Part shown: piece by piece, positions 11,353 through 23,600 of the stretch | Layout of the letters: every line of letters begins with the position of its first letter | Numbering within the stretch: position 1 is the stretch's first letter | Source: Sitta carolinensis | Taxonomy: Eukaryota > Chordata > Aves > Passeriformes > Sittidae | Direction of reading: 5' to 3' | NCBI GenBank assembly: GCA_032173965.1 | Contig: CM063292.1 | Location: 4,850,001-4,914,000 of the forward strand | DNA length: 64,000 nt | The notes under the pieces: generated by a model | What the model was told of the DNA's origin: nothing | Database searches by the model: none | Seen by the model: only the letters and a program-made list of their open reading frames with translations | Program-made: the position numbers and the translations under genes

Positions 11353-14300
11353 CTTTTGTCCTGCAAGAAAGTTACATGTTCTTCTGACTGTTCAGGACAT
11401 TTCATTGCTGTATTCCAAACTGGTGTGAAAATCTGGATTTTATTAACCTTGCTTTATAAACAGATTGTATACAATATTATTATCCTGAATAAAAATGCAC
11501 TGGCTGACTTCTTTGTGCCATGTGTAACATCACCAATGTCCAGCTTGGGTTTGAGATTTGTCAATTGTCATTTTCCATTCTTACGGTTCATTACTCATTT
11601 CCAATAGAATTCCCACGGGTTTAACATCTTGACCCAAAATGATTTGAGACATTTAAGACTGTTCATTAGAGTGTGTAATGAGATTTTTTTGTAGCTACAA
11701 GTAGTGCTAGATGAAATTCTGTGAATTTTTGATTGATAATTCCTGGGAAAATACTTCATATTTACAGTTTACTCACATTTGTTTGTGTACTGTACTTGTA
11801 GACCTACATATTGCTCTACTGAGCTCTATAAAACTTGAGCCCTGTTCTAAGACAAACTGTTTTATCTGAGACTTGCTACTCTTGAACTTTTCAGACACAA
11901 GAGGATCACTGCAACTGAAGAACCTTAAAGTATTTCCATTAAAACAGAAAGATTTTAGCAGGTCTACAGTGAGAGCTTCTGTTTTCCTTCACATACAAGT
12001 TTAGAAAATATACAAGGATTTGCAGAAGTGTAATTTCTCTAGTGTTTGCCCTAAAGAGTCCAGCCTACAGGAGGAGCTTGAGAGGAGAATTTTGAGGTGC
12101 AGCTGTACTGCTCTGGCACTAATCACTCAGCTGTTTCACAAGTTACCTTTGCCAGCTTCTGCAACATCACTTGCCAACTGGTTGGGTGCTGCAAGTGGAA
12201 AATAAAACTAAATTAATTAAAGTTTAAAGATAAAGTAGGAGGGTAACTACAGGGAAATTACGTAGAAGTGAGAAAAATGACATGGCAGGCTGAAAATTCT
12301 CAGAGTAAGAAAAGTTCCAGGAAAAATGTTAGCAAGAGAAATGTTGCTTGTTTCAGTTCCTTCTTTTGAAGTTTCTCCATATGACTTTATAAAAACAATT
12401 GCCTCTAATATAAAGTTTTCTTGAATCTTCCAGGTCTGAAATGTAAGGAGAATTGTAACCTTGCTGTGAAAAGACTTAACAAGGTTTTAACAGACCTATT
12501 TTAAAGTGATACAGAATAACGACTGTGTTCTTCTCAGAGTAACAGTATTAACAGAGAGCAAATTCTATTAAGTAGCAGTTGTCTGTATGAGTTGCTTTAT
12601 TAATTTGTCCTGTATTAATTTGCCTCAATATTACACAGAACTTGCCAATTTTGCATTTTGAATGAGATGCTGTAATGCTCATAGTGTTTCTAGAGTCACC
12701 AACACTGGCCTTCCCAGCCATAACAAAGTAGTTATTAAAAATAAACACTAAATATGTTTGAAAAGCCACTGTTTTATCATAGAAAGGTATAACCATAAGT
12801 AAAATACACATCTAAGTTTTAGATTTGCACTTCTGTTTGTAGTAGAGCTGCTCCTTTTGCTCCTGTACCTTATCAGTTTCCAGTTGGTTGCACAGGAGCT
12901 GGTAATGCTCTGGGCAGGACACCCAGTGAGCCTCTGCCCTCTCACTGAGCATGGTCTGTGCTGCTGTAATTCCATGTGCTGCTTAAAATATTTTCCAAGA
13001 AAAATGAACAAACTCAGTGAAAAGCTCCACAGTTTAAGCCTGCAAAATACTGTATTTAAGAGAGCAATGTGTCACTTCTCTCTGAAATGTCAAGTTTGTT
13101 TCCTTTTAGCCCGCAAATTCACAGACAAGCACGAATGGATATCTGTGGAAAATGGCATTGGAACAGTAGGAATCAGCAATTTTGCACAGGTATTGATCCT
13201 TCCCCCCTTGCCCAGGTCTGCAATGTTTATTTATGCCTATCTGCTCTGTCCTTGCTCTTTGGACATTTACTGGTTTTTATTGTTCTAATTGCATGTGCGA
13301 CACACTGAACATGATTTTTTTGACCCGAGTCTGTCGCATTATTTGTGAGATTTGTGCCACCTCAGCATTCTGATAAAGTTTTAATAGCTTCAGATTGAGC
13401 CTGTGGAGAGCTGAACTTGGTGAGAAACTTCAGTGTTCAGGTCTAAGCCTGAGCAGTTTGTGTCTGTGTGAAGAGGACATCATGTACATTTTTAGGTCAA
13501 ATTTCCTTAGAACACAAATATGGTGAAATCCCTATGGCTAAAGAACAGTTTTGAACAGATGTACAGCATGGCATATATTTCTTAATCTAGGAGAGGGATT
13601 CCTTTGGATTTTTTGTTCTCATGCAGGTACTTGATTTGGAATAGTCACAGGCAAATTCTGGGCCATATGTGAAACTCCAGAATGGGACAAGCTATCAAGA
13701 AATGGAATTAATGTTTCTTAGGAAAAGCAGCATTTCCTTTAATCTCATGTTCCTATCAATAACTCTGTGGTCTTTTGTGGTACATGTGTCAGGGAAGAGT
13801 TGAGCCAATTCTTGTGGTGTAAGGGTCCCAATAAAGTCATTAAGGACAACCTCTGTGCTAACAGCTCTCTGTAGCTGATGCTAAGATCAGCAGCTCTGTT
13901 CCTCATTCTGCCAGAAGAAATCTGTGTATAAACTGAGCCTGAGGGTTATTAACACTGTAATAGAGAAACCAAAATTTGGTATTTAGGGCATGATAAGACA
14001 ACAGGTTATTCATATTATGTGTTTGCTAAGAAAAAATGAAAAATCTGCAATCCATAAAGAATGAGAGCAATATTTAGGGACAGAGAATACTTATATGCAG
14101 ATTCTAGAGGTACTGTAACAGTTCTCTCCTATGTGTTATTTTATAAGTGTATGCTCTGATGCTTTTGTTTTTCTTTTAAGGAAGCATTAGGAGATGTTGT
14201 TTACTGTAGTCTTCCAGAAGTTGGGACAAAATTGAGTAAACATGGTAAGTTTTAGTTCTAGTTGCTCTTGAAGTGATTATTCTACTCATCCCACTCTTCC

Positions 14301-16588
14301 TCTGCTAAGATAGGTTTTCTGAAATAATATTTATAGTTATTGATACCATTATAAAGCTTCGGGATGCAAAATAAATTCAGGTATTTCTACAAGAGACCGC
14401 TTTAATTTTAAATTCTCACTGTGCTTAGTAGCAGAAAATACTTGCTTTTTTAAACTTTAAAGAAATATATTAAAAAATAAAATATTTTAAATCTTTTTTG
14501 TAACAATTTTATCTATACTCTGTTTTTAAGATATTTATGCTTTGATTTGAATATGCAAATGTTTATTTATAATTCTTCAGTTATGCACTTTGTGAGTTGC
14601 ATAATGTGAAATTTTTAATTGCTATCAAGCTGTAATTTTTCTAGAAATATAGACACTCAGTAATTTTGGGGTGTTAAATGTAATCACAGAGTTTTTGCTC
14701 AGTAGTGAGGTACAAATTACTACATTCTTCATCATTCCATACGTAACTTTTCCTGTTAAAGAAAATGAACATTAACAGGTAGAAATGAAAAGCCTTTTCC
14801 TGTATTAACGTGGAGAGCTGTCTTGGTGGGATATGAAGAAAAGATTGTCGTTATCTCCAGACAATTTTTAAGAACAGAGTGGGGGTTTATGAGGTAAAGC
14901 AGAAAGCCTTTCTTCTGCCATCCTTCCTGTGGAATAGATCCCTATCAAACTGTTTTGGCCAAATCTATTACACTGAATGCTGACTGTTAGACAAAAGGTC
15001 TCTCTGTGTAGGATTTTAATTAACCAATTTGTAGTTTTGCTTTATTTGAAGGAATTTCATTTCCATTTAAGTTCTTCTCTTTTCTACCCATTCTGGCCTC
15101 AGTCTAATTCCAAGCTTTCCCAGAACAAGTTGTTCTCAGATCCCTTGTGCTGGTGCCTATCTACTCTTGTGACAGCTCCCTGTTCCTTCAGCCTCTGCCT
15201 TATTTGCTTGTGGCTGAGAGCTGCTCTGGATTGACATTGCTCCAGGCACCATTTCCATAACTCCCTACAAAACAGGAAAAAGGGAAGAGCTGCTGGGTGC
15301 TTCCAGTGTGGTGCTTCTGAATACTAATGTGTGTTTTCCAGTGAGTGCAAATATAACACTTGATAGTGCTTCTGAAGGGAAATGGGATTGCTGAAATTGT
15401 GGCTGTGTTGATTTCATAACCAAATTGCAAATAAAAAGGTTTAAATTGTAGATAAGACATATTTGAGTCTCTTGCAGCAAGAGCTGGGTGTTGTTCCTTT
15501 TAAGTCAGTGTCATATGTGCTGTGGGGCTTTAGGCAAAGGATTAACCTAACATAAGGAATTCCTGTCCCTTCTGTAGTAGCCAGCTAGCACAATTTCCCC
15601 AGAATTCAAGAGCATAAACATCAAATTTAATAATGCTGATCCTTATCATAAAGTGGGTGACTTCAATCTGTTTTCTTGCTCAAGAGCAAGACATTTCTTC
15701 ACTGGTTGGGTCATCACCAGCACATCTGACTGAACAAACGGAAGTGCTTTGTGTTTTCTCCTTAGAAACATTTAATCATTTTCTCTGTTTCAGATGAGTT
15801 TGGGGCTTTGGAAAGTGTGAAAGCTGCTAGTGAACTCTACTCCCCTCTCTCCGGAGAAGTGACTGAGATTAATGCTGCCCTTGCAGATAATCCAGGGCTT
15901 GTCAATAAATCCTGTTACAAAGATGGTAAGGTGCCACTTTTGTCATTCAATAATGAATACTATGTGGATTCTTGCTACTACAAATGGCTCTGCAACTCTT
16001 GTTCTTCCAGTTTAACGGTGTGGAGACTTGAGTGGAATATAGTGAATATAATTCCAGCCCAGTAATTTAACATAAAAGCATTATTACAGTGTCGTCTTTG
16101 AACAGCTGTTCTACAACATCTTATTTTTAGATATTCACTGTGGCTGAATTTAAATCTATTTGTCTTGACTGAGTTTCTGGGTTTTGGGTCTTGTAAGAGT
16201 TCATGATACTGAGAGGTCAGACTCCTTTATTCTTTCCAGACAGCATCTCCCATGCCACTGTCACAGCCAGCACTAAGTTACACAACTGCTCTGACTCAAA
16301 AGGCCATTTCTTATGATGAGTTGTTCATTGTTTTAAATACTGAAATGTTATTTCGCTTGCACAAAAACCTGGCTGATTCTCCAGTGATCCAAGGCTGGTT
16401 ATTCCTGCTGGGAGTGCTTTCCTAAGGCACTAACATGAATGAATTGTTCTTGTAGGATATTACCAATTCTTTTTAATTTCCTAACTACAGGTTGGCTTAT
16501 CAAGATGACTGTGGCAAACCCTGCTGAACTTGATGAACTGATGACTGAAGATGCCTATGAAAAATACATTAAATCCATTGAGGACTGA
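9494..16588 (+). CDS. GCSH: GCSH, glycine cleavage system H protein, mitochondrial
   Basis: H protein is the lipoyl-carrying shuttle of the mitochondrial glycine cleavage complex. It moves the aminomethyl group from P protein to T protein and then to dihydrolipoamide dehydrogenase. Coding exons: 9494-9614, 13110-13189, 14181-14244, 15794-15925, 16491-16588; all are GT-AG with matching phases and give 164 residues. Exon 1 codes for a 40-residue Arg/Pro/Leu-rich N-terminus without acidic residues, as expected for a mitochondrial presequence. The mature part starts at [10 protein letters not shown]. The lipoylation site is the lysine in [17 protein letters not shown], in exon 4. The end is EKYIKSIED. 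The start was chosen because AAGATGGCG opens the only frame that splices into exon 2. No lesion is seen. Confidence 0.97.
10196..10538. repeat. 49/56-bp G-rich minisatellite in GCSH intron 1
   Basis: Units start with CAGCAGCCCC at 10196, 10245, 10294, 10350, 10406, 10462 and 10518. The first two periods are 49 bp and the next four 56 bp; the longer units carry a duplicated GGGACA step. The 56-bp units are nearly identical to each other, which points to recent expansion. The plus strand has many runs of three or more G, so quadruplex formation is plausible. Open frames across this array are products of the repeat, not genes. Confidence 0.95.
11311..11352. repeat. 42-base poly(T) tract
   Basis: Uninterrupted run of T in GCSH intron 1. 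It is one of several unusually long homopolymers in the window. Confidence 0.95.
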
Positions 16589-16601
16589 GCTGGAATAATG
16601 A

Positions 16602-16607
16602 AATAAA
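16602..16607 (+). promoter_or_regulatory. GCSH: GCSH poly(A) signal
   Basis: AATAAA 14 bases after the TGA stop. It would give a very short 3' UTR. Further signals downstream could be used instead. Confidence 0.6.
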
Positions 16608-16619
16608 TTCATATAAAAT

Positions 16620-18870
16620 ATCTCAGTGTAGTTTGTCATCAATTAAGGAAATACTGAATATCCAGTTTTGGCAACTTGAAAAATACCACTTAAGGTCACA
16701 TATACAAGACTATAAATAATCACAGTGCTAAATGTGTTTCACATCTGTGTACCTGTGAGGGTTTTTTATTCTGTTGTCTGATTCATGGAACTGCAGATGT
16801 CTTCTGTAATATTTTGGGAAACAAAGTTCACTTGCTAAAATATATAGTTCCATAGATTCATTTGACATCAAATTTAGTAACCAAGAGCCTTAACGTGGCA
16901 ATTTTGTCATAGGCACATGACTGTTCTCATAACCTGGACTGCACTTTCCTGAAATACCTTTCTATTGCTCCCAAACCATTGGAAAGCAATGTCTTCCTAA
17001 CCTACTCATGTTCTTCTTTCTTAGGGTTGCAAAGATGATACCAAAAAAAGGAGAAGCCATATCAACTACCTCTCTGCATGATTTTTATTTCTTTCTAGAA
17101 CTTTTTAATCCTTTGCTTTCCTTCTTTTTTTCCTTTTTTTTTTTTTTCACTGTGTAATCCAATAGTCCTGCCTGTGGGGGAGGAGGGATGGGGTCCTGCC
17201 TTCCTCTTTCTGTGCTGTCTTAGTGTGCAAAGCTCCTGCAGTGATTGTTTATCAGGGTTCTACAGTGGACTATTTAGGCTGCATTTTTGTTTATGAAACA
17301 CTACCTAAGTCACAAGTAATTAAGAAATTAACTTTACCTCTTTTGCCTGGAAATTGTGGTGATTTCAGCAGAGCAGGTACTTGTGGAAATCATGTGATCA
17401 GGAATAGTTTGACATATCATGTATCCATGTGTGTATTTAAGATCAAGTAGCCAACTGTTCTAATGACATCAGGGGACTGAACCCAAAACTTCCCCTTTGC
17501 CAACTAAAGCAGCTGATTCCATTAGACTTAATATTTAATGAATCCACAAATGTGAACTCAAAGTTGATGTGACATCGAATGGTAAGGTGAAGTTGTACAC
17601 ACCTGCACTTGAGGAAAACACCATGGTACAGCAGAGGTTTGGTCTAAAACCTTTTTTCACAATTTTAAAATGGTTATTAGCAGCTAAGCCCAAAATGGGA
17701 ACAAACCCTAACGATTTAGCTTTATCTAAGAGGAAGCAGGGGACTGCTTAATTCATGTAAGGTGACTAAAGTAAAATTCATATTGCTTTGCAAGTTCTTC
17801 TTTCTAAAAGGATGTGAATCACACACCTTCTAAAGTGCATAAATACACTGCTGGTAATACAGAAACCTTTCTAATGTATAAAAAGAGGGTTTCTTTTATG
17901 ATCTGAAGGGATGTCAATGTAATTGCTTTGGTGGTTTTTGGATTTAAATCCTAGGAGCAAATTTTCACTGCACAAGTCGCACATCAAAGCCCTGCCAAGA
18001 GAGAATCCACTGTGTATTTAAGATGGTTTCATCTTCTCCATAGGAGTTAAACTGCAAAATGAGTAAGAGGACAGGGAGTTTGACTGTTCCACAGGAGTTC
18101 TGACTTGGCAATGGTTGATAAACAAAAGGCTCTTGTAAACCTAGTGTAAATGTTTTAAAAACTGTCAGTACTTATCCATTATTCACAGATCCATGTAGTA
18201 TTTATTGTGACAACATTCAGGGCTCGGAGAGCTGGGAGCTTGGTCCTGGCCTCTTACAGACTCCCAGCTTCAGTTTGAGTCTTTCACACCCTGTGCATTT
18301 CGGAAGAGAAAGTTTGTTTCAAATACCGTAATTGCAGGCAAATTGAGGAAAGAATGCAGGAAAGTGTTTCTATGTGATACTGTTTCTTTCATCATCTCTT
18401 TTCCCACTTGGCTAGAGAGTAACAAGCCCTTCATTCTTTGCCCTGTAATACGTGACCTTTGTTGATCTCCCTGCAGAGGTTAGTCCAGAGCAGTGTAATG
18501 CATTTTTATACCATTTTCCCTTAAAATGTTTGTATTCTTTTATTTTTAGCAATAAAATAGTAATTTCTGTGATGACCTAGGGAACTTGGGGAACAATAAA
18601 AACTGGTAAACCTGGTCTCTTCTGAAACTTTGCATATTTAAACTGTATTAGCAGTTTACAGACATCAGTGTGGATAAATGACAGCTGTCTGGGAAAAGTA
18701 CCTGAATTCAACCTCTCATGGTGTACAGGTGGAAAAGTGATGTTCTGCTTCAAGAGGAGGATCAAGAACATCTTTATACCTAATTATTTTAAAAATTTTT
18801 ACAACTTTAATGTGACTTAGTCTTTTGAAAATGGGAAAGTACTTAGGTGGTGTTGGGTTTGTGTTTTGGT

Positions 18871-18915
<45 letters not shown>

Positions 18916-20090
18916 GTGGTTTATACCAAGAACTGTGGTGTTCTGCAGTTTAGGACAAGTTATGTCTATTGGAACAAATACTTTTATACCTTTTTACAGT
19001 TCACTCAATTATGCTGCCAAAAGAATGTGTTCTTCCTTGTTTGATGTTTGCTACCCAAGCAGAGCTCCAAGCATCTCATGACATCTCAGCAGCAGCAGGA
19101 AGCCTCAGGCAGAGCACCAGGCACTGGATGAAGCCAGACTGCAGGAGCATGAATGCAGCTGACATGAATCCACAATGAATGTCTTTATCAACATAAAAAG
19201 AGGGAGTGAATGTGCATTACCTTTGGTCTGTGATACAATTTTAAATGCTTTTGTATAAATTGTTGGGGAAAGCATCAAACTTGTTCACCAGTGTGTGCTC
19301 CTACAGAAAATTAATAAAGGAGGTGATTTCTTACAAAAATAATCACTTTATCTGTGACCTCTTAAGTCTTGATCCTGAGCTTAAGAACTTAACAATTACA
19401 GGATAATTTATATATATTATAGATTCAATAGAGAGATTTGGTTTACAGCAAGTTATAATCCCACAACCAATAATTACATCTCTGTGTCTCCTGGGGGTTA
19501 ATTATATCACCACCTCTCTTTGTGCCAACACTTCCTCACTGTTCTACAACTCCCCCAATTATCTATCTGACTAATGGGAGCTAAATTTGGCACTAAATTT
19601 TTCAATCCATATTTTATTTTCCAAAATTATCAACATCAGTACCCAAAAGCTTGAATACCTCACATTTTGTCTGTTTTTCAGCCAATGCAGTGCTGCATCT
19701 CTCTGTGAATCTTGGGCTTGTAATATATATAAATAGAAATCATGTAATTGTTACTTACTGGAGAGAGAGAGAAAAATCAATGTTGAAAACTAAAATACAT
19801 AAAAGGCACAAAAGAAGGGCAGTGTCAGCTTCACTCTCATTAAATTAGCAGTGAGACAATCCTAAGCAGCTCTGAGTGGAAGTACAGCAAATCTCGGTAC
19901 CCAGCCCATACTTGCCTGACCTGGTGGCTGCAGACAAGTGATGTCCTGTGCCTTAAGGCTCCTCTTTCCCTTCACACTGATAGGTTGGGAATCTAAAATC
20001 TGCCCGTAGAAATGGTTCCCATCACGGAGTTTTAATCTGCCGAACTGACTCAGAAAGGACACGACATCCATCTTCAGCCCAGCTGAGTGG
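16620..20090. other. intergenic, no gene recognised
   Basis: AT-rich sequence without splice-linked open frames that I can assign. It contains a 40-base poly(T) run at 18873-18912 and a T-rich run near 17140. Longer GCSH 3' UTR forms could extend into its left end. Confidence 0.6.
18873..18912. repeat. 40-base poly(T) tract
   Basis: Uninterrupted T run, preceded by a GT-rich stretch. No retro-copied gene body is apparent next to it. Confidence 0.95.
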
Positions 20091-20099
20091 ATAAACTGA

Positions 20100-20660
20100 G
20101 CTGCAGCAATCAATCAAGCTCCGGGCACACGAGGCGTTTCTGCTGTGCTGTGGGGACATCACACGAAAGAGGCGAAGGGAACTGCACCACCTGCACTAAA
20201 TATTCTGGAGAAGAGAAAGAAAACCTAAGAATATCGCAGAATTATTTCATGAACGCAGGTCACCAGCGGAAAAAACCGCTTCAGGTCGCAAACGGTGCTG
20301 TGAGTGAAATGAGTGCGATTAGAAATAGGAATTATCGCCGGAATTCACCGCACGGTGGCTCCTGGAACCTGGCAGCCGGCACAGGGAGCGCGGCCGCCCG
20401 CGGCTCCGGGGCCGCGCACTCGCCCAGGGCAACCGCAAGAGCAGCAAAGGAGATGAAGGCACCCTGCTCCACTGAAATGTTTAAACCACGCCAGCACATT
20501 GCTCACGGCACTGCACGTAACAAAGAGATTAACTTAACCCTCGTTTCATTGCACCCATCCTCGTGCAGCTGAACTGATGGGAAACAGCGCCTTGGGGATG
20601 CTGTTTCCAGGAACAGGACCCGGTGCCTGTAAGGCGAGATTAAAACACTCGAGCAGCGTC
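20100..20660. promoter_or_regulatory. isolated GC/CpG-rich patch, possible promoter
   Basis: A local rise in CpG (densest at about 20330-20440, with CGCGGCCGCCCGCGG) stands out in a long AT-rich intergenic stretch. A 161-codon open frame crosses it but has no recognisable domain and looks like a GC-content effect. It could be the promoter of an unannotated non-coding or small gene. No downstream exon could be tied to it. Confidence 0.35.
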
Positions 20661-23600
20661 CGGTCATCGCAAACCCCCACCAAGATATGCTGCAGCTGGC
20701 ACAGACAAATTATGAGAGCAGCTTAGCAGTGTCCTTGATGCAATTTTCTCCACTCTGCCCCGACTGCTGGAGACGCAGTCTAAGAACCATCCCTGGCAGA
20801 AGAATTGACTGTGGTAGCTGGAGTGCTTCGAGTTTGCCCCACAATATTGATGTCTCTCTCTTCCTGACAAAGCCTAATTCAGACCTGATCTATCTTAATG
20901 CAGTACAAGTATCGTCCAGCCTTTGCTATTAGGCTGTTTTATTTGTCATTTGTTTATAGTGTTGAATTATTTATGCTGTTGAATGTATTTTGCTTAGAGA
21001 AGCATTTAATGCAGGTACAGCACTTGTACCGTTCCCCGACCATGAAAGTCAATCCCAGGACAGGAGGATGAGTCTGCACTTCTCAGGACACAAGAGAACT
21101 TCTGCTTTCTGCCATCACCTGCCTCCTTCTTTACTGCGTGGGTCTGGATCAAGAGAAAATGACAGAAGTGAGTGTTCTTGGCAACTCCTGGCTGTTTGAG
21201 AAGCCCTCACTTGTGCCACAACTGCTAAGGCAAATTCAGTGATAAAACTGGTGTAATACCACCGTTGTACAGCTCTTTTTTCCTGCGGTGAATCACCCTC
21301 ATCCACAAAGATTATTATTATTATTATTACCATTAGTAGTAGTATGACTGTCTGAATACTTCATTTATTTTAACTCTTGTTATTAATAAGACTATCTACA
21401 CCATGCAATTCTGATTAATCATTACATGAATTACCATTGCCATATACTGTCCCATGGAAAAGGGAAAAAAAAGAAAAATTAATCCAAGAAAAATGTAAAA
21501 CTAATCTTCCTAATAATCTTCACTCAGCACCATAATCTCATTACTTTGGGACCATTCAAGTATAACAACAGTTTTAAATTTAAAGCATATTCCTTACCAA
21601 AAAAAAAAAAAAAAATAAAATCTAAATTACAGTCTGTGACTCTAACTACTGCAGTTTAATATTTGTGTAATTGTACCTTAAGAAAAGAGTTCTGGATTCT
21701 GTAATTTATGTGGGCTAAGAGTTAATTTTTACTTGAACAGAAGGACTAGATGGATGTTAAATCATGAAACATTCCCTTTGGAAAAAAAGGAAAGAAATCT
21801 TGGGCTAATATTAATTACTGCACCCTTCCAAAGAAACATATGCACAAAAAAAAAAAAAATATTATTAATGAGACAGCTAGGCAAATGCTTCTGAAAGAGG
21901 AGAGAAAATAAGTTGTACCAATTACATGAGAAGAAACACAGAACATTTTTTTCTCCTTGTGGCTATATGACTTTTATCTATATTATAAAAAAGGCTTTTA
22001 AAATGTTAGTTAAAGAAATGCTGAAAACTGTTCTTGGCATTGCAGAAGATGATGAGTACACTAAAAGACTGACTAGCAACACATTGTAACAATTCAAAAA
22101 ACAAATATTTTCAAGTAGGCAATGAACAGAGAAAGAATATTTGGAAGAGTCCTTGGGGTCATTTAGCTGATACTGGGACAGCCTCAGCTCTGCAGTTCAG
22201 GCAGCCCTTCCTCAAGCACAGCAACATTCCTAAATTCCATTCCTAGAATGGGGCTGAAACGCTGCTATTGAAACAAAACAATAAAACCAGCCACAAACGT
22301 TTACATCCTCTCCCATCCCATCCCCTCCTGCAGCTCCCACAAAGAACACTCGGTGGAGAAACCCTCAGGACAGGCTGTCTGGGAAATGTGCCCCAAATAT
22401 CAAATACTGGGCTCAGATTTTTGCAGGTACATCCCAACACGCACAGTGGAGGTTTTCTAACATCAGTGCTTCAGATCCTAAACAAAAAAAGTCATCATGG
22501 TTTGTCAGTTTAAGAAAATAAAAAGTTTATAGTCACCACATGCTCATGATTTGTCTGATTAATCTTTAATGGCAGCTAGAAGCTACAGGTTTATAAACAA
22601 CTCTTTTTCATAATTGTGACAAGCAGTGACTAGATGGAGTTTTGGTGGAAAATTTTCTGAAATACTGTAAGGCTAGGTAAATTACAAGGCATTATTAGAA
22701 AATGCTGATTTTGACTTCTGGTGATATTACATTAACTTTTACAAACATTAGAAACAAACATTATTTGGTGAAATATAAACATTGCAGAAGACACTACAAC
22801 CAAAAGTAATTTACTACTCAAGTACAGAGTTAAGTAACAATTTTTCTTTTCAGAATGAAATCACAGTAAATCAAAGAAACAGTAATAAAACCCTGCATGT
22901 TGAAGAACACTCCCTTCAACAGACAGAACCTCTATTTGTGAAACACCACGAGGGAGGAGTTGGGTTTGTTCAAACCTCTCCAAGAACAGCAATTCTGTCA
23001 CAGCAATTTTCCTGCAGTGCAACCAGGATTTGTGTCCAGGTGTTGGCACCTTCAGGGTGCCCCTCCATGAAGGAGGCACAGGAGGTGCATTTTTTATTCC
23101 ACAGTTCACAAACTTGACACACAAGTAATCCCAGCCAATTTTAGTCTGATTATTTTCGATCAGCTTTAAAAACACACTTATTAGCTCTTTGCATTTAAAA
23201 GTGTAGCACAATTTGGCTTTTTGTTTTAAGATACAGAAATACAAAAATGTTAAAACTCACAACAGTAACACAATTTTTGTCCTAGAAGGTGATAAGTGTA
23301 TTGTGTGAGACTTGATTATGCAATGCTATGAAATACTGTCTGTTACAGTTATTCAGAGGAGTTTCTTATGATTTAGTGAAGTCAGGTTGGACAAAAAAGA
23401 GCCTAAAGTTATAACGCCATTTAAGACAGTTTCCTTAATGACACTTTAAACAGAATATTCTATACATAACACACTGATACAAGAACTACACCAATAGTTA
23501 ATCCCTATAAAAACAGGTGCACCATAGAATTGCATAGAAAGAAATCCCTGGCATTAGTAGCTTGCACAGACTTTCTCCCTGCCTTTCTAGATCAAAGCAC

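Noticed and set aside
20087..20572. 161-codon plus-strand open frame
   Set aside because: No domain, composition shifts with local GC content, and no splice or poly(A) context. Kept only as a CpG patch.
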